Assembly (NCBI GenBank): GCA_965199945.1
Contig: OZ241354.1
Location: forward strand, 124,001-188,000
Length of the DNA: 64,000 nt
Origin: VXYL01 sp965199945
GTDB lineage: Bacteria > Pseudomonadota > Gammaproteobacteria > Pseudomonadales > Azotimanducaceae
Direction: 5' to 3'
Positions within the stretch are counted from its first letter, which is position 1. Every line of letters starts with the position of its first letter. The position numbers were made by a program, and so were the translations under genes. This document shows positions 15,243-23,896 of the stretch, in pieces. The notes beneath the pieces are model-generated. The model had not been told where the DNA came from. It worked only from the letters and a program-made list of their open reading frames with translations, and ran no database searches.

Positions 15243-16265
15243 ATGGGGCTCGAATACCACGACTTGCGACACCGCTACGGCGACCGCGAGGTCTTGCGCG
15301 GCGTGTCGTTCGTCGCGTCAGCCGGCGAAGTCACCTGCTTGCTGGGGCCCTCCGGCAGCGGCAAGAGCACGTTGCTGCGTCTTGCCGCTGGTCTGGAGCG
15401 CCTTCAAGGCGGCGCGATCCGGCTCGATGGCGAAGTGCTGTGCAACGAGCGCCGGCAGCCGCCGCCAGAGCAGCGGCCGGTGGGGCTGGTGTTCCAGGAC
15501 AACGTGCTCTTCCCGCACATGACGGCGCGGGAGAACGTCGCCTTCGGGCTGCGCCACCTGGTGCCGCAATCGCGGAGGGAAACGGCGGCGCGGCAACTCG
15601 CCAGCGTCGGTTTGGCGGGCATGGCGGAGCGGTTTCCAGACACCCTCTCCGGCGGCGAGCAGCAGCGCGTGGCGCTCGCCCGCGCCCTTGCGCCGGCGCC
15701 GAAGGTGATGCTGCTCGACGAACCTTTCGCCAACGTCGATGCCACGCTGCGCCGGTCGCTGCGCGAAGACGCGCGGCGGGCGCTACGCGATGCTGGCAGC
15801 GTCGCGGTTGTAGTGACGCACGATCCAGAGGAAGCCCTTGAGCTTGCGGATCGAATCGTCGTGCTTGGCGACGGGCGGGTGCTGCAGGAAGGTGCGCCGA
15901 GCGAGATCTGGCAGCGGCCAGCCGATGCCCGGGTCGCCGCGATGTTCGGCCATGCGCAGCGCTTGCGGGGCCGCGCGAAGGCCGGCGTCGTGTACACCGG
16001 CTTTGGCTGCTTCGACTGGCCCGGCGCGGATGGCGCGGTGGACGTGGTGGCGCGGCCAACGGCTATCGCCCTAACGTCGGCGCAAGACGGCGTCCGTGTG
16101 GAGGACATCCGCTTTCTCGGCGAGCGTCACGTCGTGATCCTGCGCAAGGGGGACGACGTGTTGCGCGCCAGTGTCGGCGAACTGGCCGGCCTCGCCGTCG
16201 GCGACCATGTGGCCGTCTCCTTCGACCGTGCGGCAACGTTCGTCTACGGCGCCGAGGATGCGTAG
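15243..16265 (+). CDS. Ferric-iron ABC transporter ATPase (FbpC type)
   Basis: Cytoplasmic ATPase driving the ferric-iron importer. It has Walker A GPSGSGKSTLLR, Q-loop GLVFQDNVLFPHMT, signature LSGGEQQRVALARAL, Walker B VMLLDEPFANVD and switch His in VVVTHDPEEAL. A C-terminal TOBE-like domain (residues about 245-340) follows, as in FbpC and PotA. The ATG at 15243 is chosen over an in-frame ATG at 15189 that overlaps the AIPR stop, since MGLEYHDLRHRYG is where FbpC homologues begin. The binding-protein gene follows after 33 bases and the cognate permease is the reverse-strand gene at 11695-13350. Confidence 0.88.
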   Translation: MGLEYHDLRHRYGDREVLRGVSFVASAGEVTCLLGPSGSGKSTLLRLAAGLERLQGGAIRLDGEVLCNERRQPPPEQRPVGLVFQDNVLFPHMTARENVAFGLRHLVPQSRRETAARQLASVGLAGMAERFPDTLSGGEQQRVALARALAPAPKVMLLDEPFANVDATLRRSLREDARRALRDAGSVAVVVTHDPEEALELADRIVVLGDGRVLQEGAPSEIWQRPADARVAAMFGHAQRLRGRAKAGVVYTGFGCFDWPGADGAVDVVARPTAIALTSAQDGVRVEDIRFLGERHVVILRKGDDVLRASVGELAGLAVGDHVAVSFDRAATFVYGAEDA

Positions 16266-16279
16266 AATGCAAGTCATTC
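16265..16279 (+). promoter_or_regulatory. Fur-box-like palindrome before the ferric-binding protein gene
   Basis: GAATG CAAGT CATTC is a perfect 5-bp inverted repeat with a 5-base centre that resembles half of the Fur consensus. It begins at the last base of the ATPase stop codon and lies 20 bases before the chosen fbpA start. Its similarity to the GAATCATTC core near bfd (18318-18326) supports the call. No clear -35/-10 pair is seen here. Confidence 0.4.
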
Positions 16280-16298
16280 CCATCTGCAAGGAATGTCC

Positions 16299-17303
16299 AT
16301 GCGTGTTCTCGCCGTCTTCCTTGGGTTCTTCGGCGCCGTTGCGTTTGCGGACGAGGCCGAAGTGGTCAACGTCTATTCCGCGCGCCACTACGACACCGAC
16401 TTGGCGCTCTACGAGCGGTTCACGGCGCAGACCGGCATCGACGTCAACCTGATCGAGGGCGGCAGCGACGCATTGATCGAGCGCATCCGCAACGAAGGCG
16501 AGTTCAGCCCGGCGGACATGCTCATCACCGTCGACGCCGGGCGTCTGTGGCGGGCGCACCAGCAGGGCGTCTTCCAACCGATCGCGTCCGACGTTCTCGA
16601 GGAGCGGATTCCGGCGCATCTGCGCGAGCCGGAAGGCCACTGGTACGGGCTTTCCAAGCGCGCTCGGGTGGTCGTCTACAACAAGGAGGCGGGGCTTCCG
16701 CCCGGCATCGCCCGCTACGAAGACCTGGCGGATGCGCAACTCGAAGGCCAAGTGTGCATGCGCTCCTCCGGCAACATCTACAACCTCTCCCTGCTCGGTT
16801 CGCTCATCGAGCACAACGGCGAGGAAGCGGCCGAGGCCTGGGCCACGGGCGTGGTCGCCAACTTCCATCGTCCGCCCCAGGGCAACGACACGGCGCAGCT
16901 GCGCGCCGTCGCGGCCGGGGAGTGCGGCGTGAGCATCGCCAACACCTACTACATCGGGCGTCTGCTCGGTTCCGAGTCGGAGGAGGACCGCGCGGTGGCG
17001 GAGGCGGTCGGCGTGCTCTTCCCCAATCAGGACGATCGCGGTGCCCACGTCAACATCAGCGGCGCCGGCGTCGCCCGCCATGCCCCGAACCGGGCCAACG
17101 CTGTCAAGTTCCTCGAGTACCTCGCCGGCGACTTCGCGCAGCGGCTCTTCGCCGAAGGCAACAACGAATATCCCGTCGTCGGGGAGGCGACCGGGCCGAT
17201 TGCCGCCTTGGGCGCGTTCAAGGAGGACGACTTGAACGCCGCCGTGCTAGGCGCCAATCAAGCGTCGGCTGTGAAGGTCTTCGACCGCGCGGGGTGGCGA
17301 TAA
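16299..17303 (+). CDS. Ferric-iron periplasmic binding protein (FutA/FbpA type)
   Basis: Periplasmic receptor of the ferric-iron ABC importer. After an n-h signal peptide (MRVLAVFLGFFGAVAFA) the mature protein starts with VVNVYSARHYDTDLALYERF, the classic FutA/FbpA opening with the YSARHYDTD ligand region. Later come SGNIYNLSLLGSLIEHNG and SIANTYYIGRLL, where the paired tyrosines of FutA-type proteins bind iron. AAGGA lies six bases before ATG 16299, so that start is preferred over ATG 16293, which overlaps the ribosome site. The lipoprotein gene starts at the next base after its stop. Confidence 0.9.
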   Translation: MRVLAVFLGFFGAVAFADEAEVVNVYSARHYDTDLALYERFTAQTGIDVNLIEGGSDALIERIRNEGEFSPADMLITVDAGRLWRAHQQGVFQPIASDVLEERIPAHLREPEGHWYGLSKRARVVVYNKEAGLPPGIARYEDLADAQLEGQVCMRSSGNIYNLSLLGSLIEHNGEEAAEAWATGVVANFHRPPQGNDTAQLRAVAAGECGVSIANTYYIGRLLGSESEEDRAVAEAVGVLFPNQDDRGAHVNISGAGVARHAPNRANAVKFLEYLAGDFAQRLFAEGNNEYPVVGEATGPIAALGAFKEDDLNAAVLGANQASAVKVFDRAGWR

Positions 17304-18038
17304 GTGCGCACATGGCTGGTCGTTCTCGCCGCGGCGGCGCTTGCGGGCTGCGCCGCCAAGCCGCTCGCCGTGCCGGCATCGGTGCTGGCCGATGCCGACT
17401 ATCTGCTGCAATTGGGCCTGATGCGCGGCCACTTGCTGGTCGGCCACGCGCTCTACGCCAGCGGCGAACACGCCGCCGCCGGCACGCACGCGAAGCACCC
17501 CTCGGACGAACTCTACGCCGGGGTGGCGGAGGCGTTTCCAGCGCGGGGCGCCACGCCCTTCGGGGAGCAACTCGAGCGCCATGCCCAAGCGGTGGCCGCT
17601 GGCGCGTCCGAGGAGGTGGATGCCGCGTACACAGCCGTGACGGCGGCCATCGACGCGGCGGAGGAAGTCGTTGGCGACGCGACGCCGGCCTTGCGGGCGC
17701 GGGTGATCGTGCTGCTGCTGCGCGAGGCGGCGCTGGAGTACGGCATCGGCGTGGTCGACGAGAGACTGGAGAACGCCCACGAATACCAGGACGCCTACGG
17801 CTTCACCCAGGTCGCCTTGCGGCTGGCGCGGGCGGAACACGCGCACTTGGCGCAGGCCGAAGCGGCGGACCGCGAGATATTCCGGCGCATTGCCGCGGAC
17901 ATTCAGGCGCTTGCGGACATGTGGCCGGCCTTGATGCCGCCGCCGCGGATTCCCCATCAAGCGTCCCGCATCGACGCTGCGGCGGCGGACATCGAGCAAT
18001 TGGCGCTGCGGCTGAGCCAGCCGAGCCGGTTTCGGTAG
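17304..18038 (+). CDS. Lipoprotein of unknown function in the ferric-iron operon
   Basis: A 244-residue protein starting GTG immediately after the binding-protein stop, with a lipobox LAGC ending a short signal peptide (RTWLVVLAAAALAGC). The mature part is helical and rich in His, Glu and Asp, with GHLLVGHALYASGEH, THAKHPSDELY and EHAHLAQAEAAD. The HxxHPxxE pattern suggests metal binding, but I do not recognise the family. Zero spacing from the iron-binding protein gene implies shared expression and a role in periplasmic iron handling. That role is inferred. Confidence 0.65.
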   Translation: MRTWLVVLAAAALAGCAAKPLAVPASVLADADYLLQLGLMRGHLLVGHALYASGEHAAAGTHAKHPSDELYAGVAEAFPARGATPFGEQLERHAQAVAAGASEEVDAAYTAVTAAIDAAEEVVGDATPALRARVIVLLLREAALEYGIGVVDERLENAHEYQDAYGFTQVALRLARAEHAHLAQAEAADREIFRRIAADIQALADMWPALMPPPRIPHQASRIDAAAADIEQLALRLSQPSRFR

Positions 18039-18111
18039 TCGCCTCAAGGGCGAATGCTTGGAGGTATCGGGCGCTGGTGGAATCGCCGACTGCCTTTCGA
18101 CCGAGGGCGCG

Positions 18112-18297
18112 TCAGGCCGCTTGGCTGTTGCCGTCCTCGGCGCAGTCGTCGATCAACGCCTGGGCGAAGTCCCGGCAACTGCCGCAGCCCGTCCCCACGC
18201 CAAGGTGCTCTGCCAACTGCTCGACGTCGTCAACGCCGGACGCGACGGCCTGCCGGACATCGGCTTCCTTCACCGCTTGGCAGAGGCAAACGTACAT
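18112..18297 (-). CDS. bfd: Bacterioferritin-associated ferredoxin
   Basis: A 61-residue [2Fe-2S] protein with cluster cysteines in YVCLCQAV (C4, C6) and GTGCGSC (C38, C41), the CxC ... CxxC layout of Bfd. Bfd binds bacterioferritin and donates electrons to mobilise stored iron, and it is typically induced by iron starvation. The promoter upstream overlaps a Fur-like site. No bacterioferritin gene is adjacent. ATG 18297 has no Shine-Dalgarno sequence and lies eight bases after a good -10 box, so the mRNA may be leaderless. Confidence 0.9.
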   Translation of the reverse strand: MYVCLCQAVKEADVRQAVASGVDDVEQLAEHLGVGTGCGSCRDFAQALIDDCAEDGNSQAA

Positions 18298-18305
18298 AGG
18301 GCGCG

Positions 18306-18337
18306 AATATAAACGCGAATCATTCCCGATTGCAATA
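18306..18337 (-). promoter_or_regulatory. Fur-box-overlapped promoter of bfd
   Basis: On the reverse strand TTGCAA and TATATT (18311-18306) are separated by 18 bases. Between them lies ATCGGGAATGATTCGCG, containing the GAATGATTC palindrome of Fur boxes, so iron-loaded Fur would block RNA polymerase. The -10 box ends eight bases before the bfd ATG. Confidence 0.6.
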
Positions 18338-18386
18338 GAGGAAAGAGAAATGTCGCCATGCACCGATCGCCCTCGTTCCAACCCAA

Positions 18387-19190
18387 CTATGGCGCCGCCG
18401 GCAGGCGTTCGCGCCACGGGAATTCGGCGTCGCCGATGGCCAAGAACGAGGGGTTGAGGAAGGACTCTTTCATGTTGTACATCAACGACTTGCCGTCGAG
18501 TTCGAGCACCGCGCCCCCGGCCGCAGCCAGCACGGCATGGGCTGCTGCGGTGTCCCACTCCGACGTGGGGCCGAGTCGCGGATAGAAGTCCGCCTGGCCT
18601 TCGGCGAGCAGGCAGAACTTCAAGGAACTGCCGACAGCTACCGATTCGACGTGGGCGAAAGCCTCTCGTAGCCCGTCCAGATACGCTTCGAGGCGCTTGT
18701 TGCGATGGCTGCGGCTGGCCACGACGGCGATGGCGTCGTCGCGCATCCGTCGCGTGCGCAAGGCCGCTCGCCCATCGCCGTCGTGGCGGAAGGCGCCATG
18801 CGGCCCGCCGGCGTAGATGCATTGGCGAACCGGCACGCCCACCACGCCGAACGTCGGCAGGTGGTCTTCGATCAAGGCGATGTTGACGGTGAAGTCGCCG
18901 TTGCGGCCGACGAACTCCTTGGTGCCGTCGAGGGGATCGACGAGCCAGAACCGCCGCCAGCGTCGGCGCTCGGCGAAGGGCGGCGGCGTCGATTCTTCGG
19001 AGACCACCGGCGTGTGCGGATCGAGCGCTTGGAGGCCGGCGACGATGGTGCGGTGAGCGGCGAGGTCGGCCTGGGTCAGCGGCGACTGGTCGGCTTTCCG
19101 CTGGACGTCGAAGTCCGTCTCGTAGACGCGCAGGATGTCGTCGCCGGCGCGCTTGGCGATGTCGACGAGCGCCGCCGCGAGGTCCGGCAT
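18387..19190 (-). CDS. cysQ: 3'(2'),5'-bisphosphate nucleotidase
   Basis: CysQ hydrolyses 3'-phosphoadenosine 5'-phosphate to AMP, clearing a by-product of sulfate assimilation and sulfation. The 267-residue protein has the inositol-monophosphatase-superfamily metal motifs: VVSEE, FWLVDPLDGTKEF and SEWDTAAAHAVL, with Mg2+ ligands in DPLDGT and WD. Tail residues SFLNPSFLAIGD also fit CysQ. It lies 21 bases after the stop of the acyl-CoA carboxylase gene on the same strand and 89 bases upstream of bfd, which has its own promoter. Confidence 0.9.
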   Translation of the reverse strand: MPDLAAALVDIAKRAGDDILRVYETDFDVQRKADQSPLTQADLAAHRTIVAGLQALDPHTPVVSEESTPPPFAERRRWRRFWLVDPLDGTKEFVGRNGDFTVNIALIEDHLPTFGVVGVPVRQCIYAGGPHGAFRHDGDGRAALRTRRMRDDAIAVVASRSHRNKRLEAYLDGLREAFAHVESVAVGSSLKFCLLAEGQADFYPRLGPTSEWDTAAAHAVLAAAGGAVLELDGKSLMYNMKESFLNPSFLAIGDAEFPWRERLPAAP

Positions 19191-19211
19191 CGGCAGTGCG
19201 CCGCGAGCGCT

Positions 19212-22200
19212 TCAGGGACGGAACTGCAAGGTGCGCGGCACCAACTGCGCGGGCTGCGAGACGAGCCGCCAAGCGGTCTCCAGCCACTCGCAGATCAGCC
19301 GCCGCGTGTCGCGCGGATCGATCATCTCCTCGATTTGGAACTTGGAGAGCGGCCCCACCGGGCCGCGCGCGGTCTCGATGCGCGCCATGAGTTCCTCGCG
19401 CAGCGCGCGGGGATCCTCCGCCTCGGCCAGTTGCCGCTTGTAGGCCGCTTCGATGCCGCCTTCCGGCGGAATGCCGCCGACGTCCGCGGCTGGCCAGGCA
19501 ACGCGCATCGACGGCCGCGCGACGGGCGTGGCGTAGTTGTTGCCGGCGACGCCGAAGCTGCGCCGCATCAGCACCGTGAAGATGGGCACCGCGACTTGGG
19601 AGAACGCCACCATCCATTCGCCGCCGCGCCGAATGGCGCCGGTGATCTCGTGTTCCAGCCCCACCGCGAAGCCCGGGTTGTCCACGAGGTTCAGGATCGG
19701 CATGTGGAACAGGTCGCACAGGTCGACGTGGCGCGTGAGCTTGCTGCAGCCGTCGGCGGTGAGGGCGCCACCGTTGGCGTGCTGGCTGTCGGAGGCGATG
19801 ACGCCCAGCGGATGGCCGTTGAAGCGGGCGAAGCCGGTGATCTGGTCGGTGGCCCAGAGCGGGCCGATCTCGAAGAAGGAGCCGCGGTCCGCGATCAGCC
19901 GAATGGCCTTGCGCATGTCGAAGGTCGTCGTGCGCTTGCGCGGGATGAGCGTCAGCAGCTCCTCCTCGCGGCGATCGGCCGGATCGTCGCTGCGCGGCGG
20001 CAGCACCGGCGGTGCTTCATAGACGCTGCCTGGCAGGTAGGAGAGGAAACGGCGCGTCTGTTGCGCCGCGTCCTCTTCGCTCTCGGCGAGATTGTCCACC
20101 GAGCCGTTGCGGCAGTGGATGTGCCAGCCGCCGAGATCCTCCTTCGTGATGTCGTAGCCCATCGCGTGGCGCACCACCGGCGGCCCGGCCACGAAGAGCT
20201 GGGCGATGTCGCGCACCATCACCGAGAAGTGGCCGAGCACCGCCTTCGCGGCGCCGATGCCCACGACGCTGCCGAGCAGCATGTTGACCACCGGCACGGT
20301 GGCGAGCTGGTTCGCGTACATCGCGCTGCCGAGGTGGCCCGGCAGGAACGATCCCCCGCCGCCGGCGACCCGCGGCCGGCCGGCCTTGATGGCGCCGGTG
20401 CTTTCCTTGGCCTTGCTCTCGCCTTGCGCCTTCTGCGCCGGCACCATCGCCGCCACGCTGCCGCCGCCCGAGGAGCCGTCGAGCAGGCGCACGGACGGCA
20501 TCCGCATCTCGATGGAAAGCCGATCCAAGTAGCTGCTCTTGGCGCCGATGGCGCCGTCCGCATGGCCGCCGCGGGAGGTGAAGTCGTCGGCGCAGACGAT
20601 GGCCGAGCGGCCTTCGATCCGCCCCCAGCCGCCGACGTGGTTGGCGGGCGTGAAAGCTGTGATGGCGCCTTCGTCGTCGTAGGACGCGAAACCAGCGATG
20701 CTGCCGACTTCGCGGAAGGTGTCGTCGTCGAGCAGCAGATCGATGCGCTCCCGGCAGGTGAGCTTGCCGCGGCTGCGCTGGCGCACGACGCCGGGCTCCT
20801 CGGAGCCGGGCGCAAGCCGTTCGAGCGCGAGGCGCTGCATCGTGGCGACGTCGTCAAGGAGCGGCAGCCAGGAATCTTCGGTGCGCGCCTCCATGCGCTT
20901 GGCGCCGGCGGCCGGGGCGATCGCGGCGAACACCTGCCCCGCCTCCACGGTGTCCCCGGCGCCGAGATCCTGCGTTGCGGCAATGACACCGTCGCACGGC
21001 GCGACGACTTGGGATTCCATCTTCATGGCGCTCACGATCAGCAACGTGTCGCCGGCGCGAACCGACGTCCCTTGCTGGGCGCGGACTTCCAGCACGGTGC
21101 CGGCCATCGGGCAGGCAACGGCTTCCTGGCCGGGTTCCACCGCCACCGCCGGGGCGGCTTCGGTCGCCACGGCGCCGGCGCTCCCGACCGCGGCCACGCC
21201 CATCACGGTGGCCTGTTGCCGCAGCAGCGCCAGCGCGGCGTTGCCGTTCTGCTCGCCCTCCGCGGGCGGCGCCGTGTGCAGGTCGCGCTGCTCCGCCAGC
21301 AAACTGGTGCGGGCGTCTCCCGAGCGAACCGCGGGGTGTTCGAGAATGCCGCGCAGCTGGCCGAGATTGGTGGCGACGCCGCCGATGTGGAACTCGTCGA
21401 GCGCGCGCGCCGTGCGTTCCAGGGCGGAAGCGAACGAGGCGGCGGAACTCGACGAACACACCACCTTGGCGAGCAGCGGATCGAAATGCGGCGGCGGCGC
21501 GTAGCCGACGTAGCCGCAGCCGTCCACGCGCACCCCAGGCCCGGACGGCTCCTTGTAGGCCGTCAACGCGCCGGCGCCGCGCACCAGCACCCGCGCCTGC
21601 ACGGCGAAGCCGCGCGGTGCGCCGATGCTCCGCTGATCGCTCAAGCCCAGAGCGTCGAGGCCGTCGCCGGCGGCGATGCGGAACTGCGCCTCGACCAGAT
21701 CCACGCCGGTGACCTGCTCGGTGACGGTGTGTTCAACCTGGATGCGCGGATTGCACTCGATGAAGTAGTGGGTGCCGCTCTCCGGCTCGACGAGGAACTC
21801 CACCGTGCCGGCGTTGACGTAATTCGCCGCCCGCGCCAGCTTCACCGCATCGGCCAGAATGCGCTCCCGCAAGGCGTCGTCCAAGCCCGGCGCCGGGGCC
21901 GTTTCCAGCACCTTCTGATGGCGCAGCTGCACCGAGCAGTCGCGCTCGTGCAGATGCACTGCATTGCCCTGCCCGTCGGCAAGAATCTGCACCTCGATGT
22001 GGCGTGGGCGCGGCACGTGCTTCTCCACGAACAGCGCGCCGTCGCCGAAGGCGGCCTGCGCCTCGCTTTGGCAGCGCGGAAACGCTTCGGCCATGGCGTC
22101 TTCGGATGCCACGACCCGCATCCCGCGCCCGCCGCCGCCAGCGGCGGCCTTGAGCATCACCGGATAGCCGAGTGCCTCGGCGGCCGTGCTGGCTTCGGCC

Positions 22201-22634
22201 ACCGACGCAACCGTGCCGTCGCTGCCGGGCACCACCGCGATCCCCTCCGAGCGAGCCAGCTGCCGGGCGCGCACCTTGTCGCCGAAGAGCGCAAGCACCG
22301 CGGGAGGCGGGCCGACGAACGCGAGGCCGGCGTCTGCGCAAAGCTCGGCGAAGGGCGCATTCTCGGCCAGGAAGCCGTAGCCGGGATGGACGCAGTCGCA
22401 GCCGGTCTGCTTGGCGATGGCCACTTGTGCCTCGGCGTCCAAATACGCCGCCACTGGATCGCGCGCGGCGCCGTTGCCGATTTCCTCCGCCCGCGTGGAC
22501 GTTCGCGTATGCAGCGACAGCGCATCGGCCGGCGCGTAGACGCCGACCGACTCCATGCCGAGCGCCGCCGCGGCCCTGGCGATGCGAATGGCGATCTCGC
22601 CGCGATTGCTGATCAGCACGCGCTGGTGGCGCAT
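19212..22634 (-). CDS. Single-chain biotin-dependent acyl-CoA carboxylase
   Basis: One 1140-residue polypeptide carries all three parts of a biotin carboxylase. Residues 1-445 are biotin carboxylase (VLISNRGEIAIRIARAA, CVHPGYGFLAENA, GGGGRGMRVV, FIECNPRIQVEHTVTE). Residues about 500-575 are a biotin carrier with the biotinyl lysine K538 in AMKMES. Residues about 610-1140 are carboxyltransferase (GGGGSFLPGHLG, PILNLVDNPGFAVG, FGVAGNNYA). Most bacteria split acetyl-, propionyl- and methylcrotonyl-CoA carboxylases over two or more chains; a fused layout is known for long-chain acyl-CoA carboxylases of actinobacteria and some proteobacteria. ATG 22634 (MRHQRVLISN) is chosen; 33 upstream in-frame codons look non-coding. 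Its substrate cannot be read from sequence. Confidence 0.88.
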   Translation of the reverse strand: MRHQRVLISNRGEIAIRIARAAAALGMESVGVYAPADALSLHTRTSTRAEEIGNGAARDPVAAYLDAEAQVAIAKQTGCDCVHPGYGFLAENAPFAELCADAGLAFVGPPPAVLALFGDKVRARQLARSEGIAVVPGSDGTVASVAEASTAAEALGYPVMLKAAAGGGGRGMRVVASEDAMAEAFPRCQSEAQAAFGDGALFVEKHVPRPRHIEVQILADGQGNAVHLHERDCSVQLRHQKVLETAPAPGLDDALRERILADAVKLARAANYVNAGTVEFLVEPESGTHYFIECNPRIQVEHTVTEQVTGVDLVEAQFRIAAGDGLDALGLSDQRSIGAPRGFAVQARVLVRGAGALTAYKEPSGPGVRVDGCGYVGYAPPPHFDPLLAKVVCSSSSAASFASALERTARALDEFHIGGVATNLGQLRGILEHPAVRSGDARTSLLAEQRDLHTAPPAEGEQNGNAALALLRQQATVMGVAAVGSAGAVATEAAPAVAVEPGQEAVACPMAGTVLEVRAQQGTSVRAGDTLLIVSAMKMESQVVAPCDGVIAATQDLGAGDTVEAGQVFAAIAPAAGAKRMEARTEDSWLPLLDDVATMQRLALERLAPGSEEPGVVRQRSRGKLTCRERIDLLLDDDTFREVGSIAGFASYDDEGAITAFTPANHVGGWGRIEGRSAIVCADDFTSRGGHADGAIGAKSSYLDRLSIEMRMPSVRLLDGSSGGGSVAAMVPAQKAQGESKAKESTGAIKAGRPRVAGGGGSFLPGHLGSAMYANQLATVPVVNMLLGSVVGIGAAKAVLGHFSVMVRDIAQLFVAGPPVVRHAMGYDITKEDLGGWHIHCRNGSVDNLAESEEDAAQQTRRFLSYLPGSVYEAPPVLPPRSDDPADRREEELLTLIPRKRTTTFDMRKAIRLIADRGSFFEIGPLWATDQITGFARFNGHPLGVIASDSQHANGGALTADGCSKLTRHVDLCDLFHMPILNLVDNPGFAVGLEHEITGAIRRGGEWMVAFSQVAVPIFTVLMRRSFGVAGNNYATPVARPSMRVAWPAADVGGIPPEGGIEAAYKRQLAEAEDPRALREELMARIETARGPVGPLSKFQIEEMIDPRDTRRLICEWLETAWRLVSQPAQLVPRTLQFRP

Positions 22635-22821
22635 TTGCCTCTCCCTGTTCCCCTCGGCTCGCAAGTGAAGCGGAAGGCAGGCGCGTTGTCTAGGCGCACG
22701 GCGGAGCGCGAGCGAATTCGCTCCGAACTCCATGCCCGAAGTTGCGCCGCGGGGCGCACAGTGCCATTGTTCGCCTTTGGCAGCGTGATCGCAGCAGGGG
22801 ATGCCAGCAAAAGGACTTGCA

Positions 22822-23883
22822 ATGTCTTGGATCGTCCGAGCGGCGGCGCACAGGGGCAGCTGGGGCGAACAAGCAGCCGGGCGTCGCGCAGGCGGCCCGA
22901 CCGCGAGCCGGGTCGTACTCGGCGCATTGCTGTTGGCGGCTTTCTGGGGGCTCCCCGTGGCGGCCTACGAAGGCCAGGTCCACCAGCAGCTCACGTTCAT
23001 TGCCGCCCGCCACTACAACCGCTGCGTCGAAGAGACGCCCTTGGCGCGCCTGACGCCGCTGCAGGTGCGCTATGTGGCGCAGGCCAACGCGAACCAGGCG
23101 GACAAGCCGTGGTGGCAGCGCCTGTTCCGCTGGAACTACTACGACCGCAGCAGGCAGTCGCCGGGGCGCGTGCTGGGCCTGCTGGAAACGCGCATGCACG
23201 CGACCTTTCGGCAAACCTTGGAACGGCTGCGCGAAGCGCGCGATCTGGGTCGGCGCTTCACCAACCTGGGCCGCGTCGTGAACCACGTGCAGGACGCCAC
23301 CACCCCGGCGCACGTGGTGCCAATCTTCACCACCCGCTGGTGGCGCTTCAGCGTAGCCGACCGTTTCGCGTCCTTCGCCGTGGACGAGAAGGTGTTGCAG
23401 TCCGCGCTCGGCGAGGCATGCGCCAGCGTGCGCGGCGCGGACGGCACATTCGAGGAACTGCTGGTGTCCACGGCCGAGCGCACGCTCGAGTCGATTTCCG
23501 AGCCGATTCGCGGCATGCCGTCGAGCTGGAGCGCCTTTTGGGAGCTGGACAGCGACAACGACGATTTCGGCAGCTATGGCGTGGCCGGCAACAACTTCGG
23601 CCGTGAGACCACATTCAAGTGCGGGGAAGACGACGCGCGCGAGTGCGTGCTGCTGGCGCAGGACCCCCTCTACGCGGAATACGCCGCGGCGCGACACTTG
23701 GAAGCGGTGCGCGCCACCATGAGCGCATTGGCGATGGAGCAGCAGCGGCGGCTCGCCCATGCGACCGTCAAGCCGATCGCGCTCTCTGCGCCGAGAGCGC
23801 TGGCGTCGTCCGGCGTTCGGCCCCGAGGCTCCGCCACCAGCCCAAGCCTGTCGTTCGGCCCGTCGCCTGGGCAGGCTAGGTAG
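22822..23883 (+). CDS. Exported zinc-dependent phospholipase C/P1-nuclease-like protein
   Basis: The 353-residue product has an N-terminal hydrophobic export segment ending near AAFWGLPVAAYEG. It also carries the metal-binding pattern of the PLC/S1-P1 nuclease fold: VHQQLTFIAARHYNRC and then NLGRVVNHVQDATTPAHVVP, with His and Asp zinc ligands. Homologous folds hydrolyse phospholipids or single-stranded nucleic acids outside the cytoplasm; which applies is unclear. ATG 22822 has AAAGGA seven bases upstream and is preferred over ATG 22801. It is divergent from the carboxylase gene. The last 50 residues are Pro/Ser-rich and probably disordered. Confidence 0.7.
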   Translation: MSWIVRAAAHRGSWGEQAAGRRAGGPTASRVVLGALLLAAFWGLPVAAYEGQVHQQLTFIAARHYNRCVEETPLARLTPLQVRYVAQANANQADKPWWQRLFRWNYYDRSRQSPGRVLGLLETRMHATFRQTLERLREARDLGRRFTNLGRVVNHVQDATTPAHVVPIFTTRWWRFSVADRFASFAVDEKVLQSALGEACASVRGADGTFEELLVSTAERTLESISEPIRGMPSSWSAFWELDSDNDDFGSYGVAGNNFGRETTFKCGEDDARECVLLAQDPLYAEYAAARHLEAVRATMSALAMEQQRRLAHATVKPIALSAPRALASSGVRPRGSATSPSLSFGPSPGQAR

Positions 23884-23896
23884 GAGAGGGGCGACG

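Noticed and set aside
18705..23606. Very long forward open frame opposite the acyl-CoA carboxylase gene.
   Set aside because: It is the antisense shadow of a high-GC gene on the reverse strand; the sequence is His/Arg/Gly-rich low-complexity with no family features.
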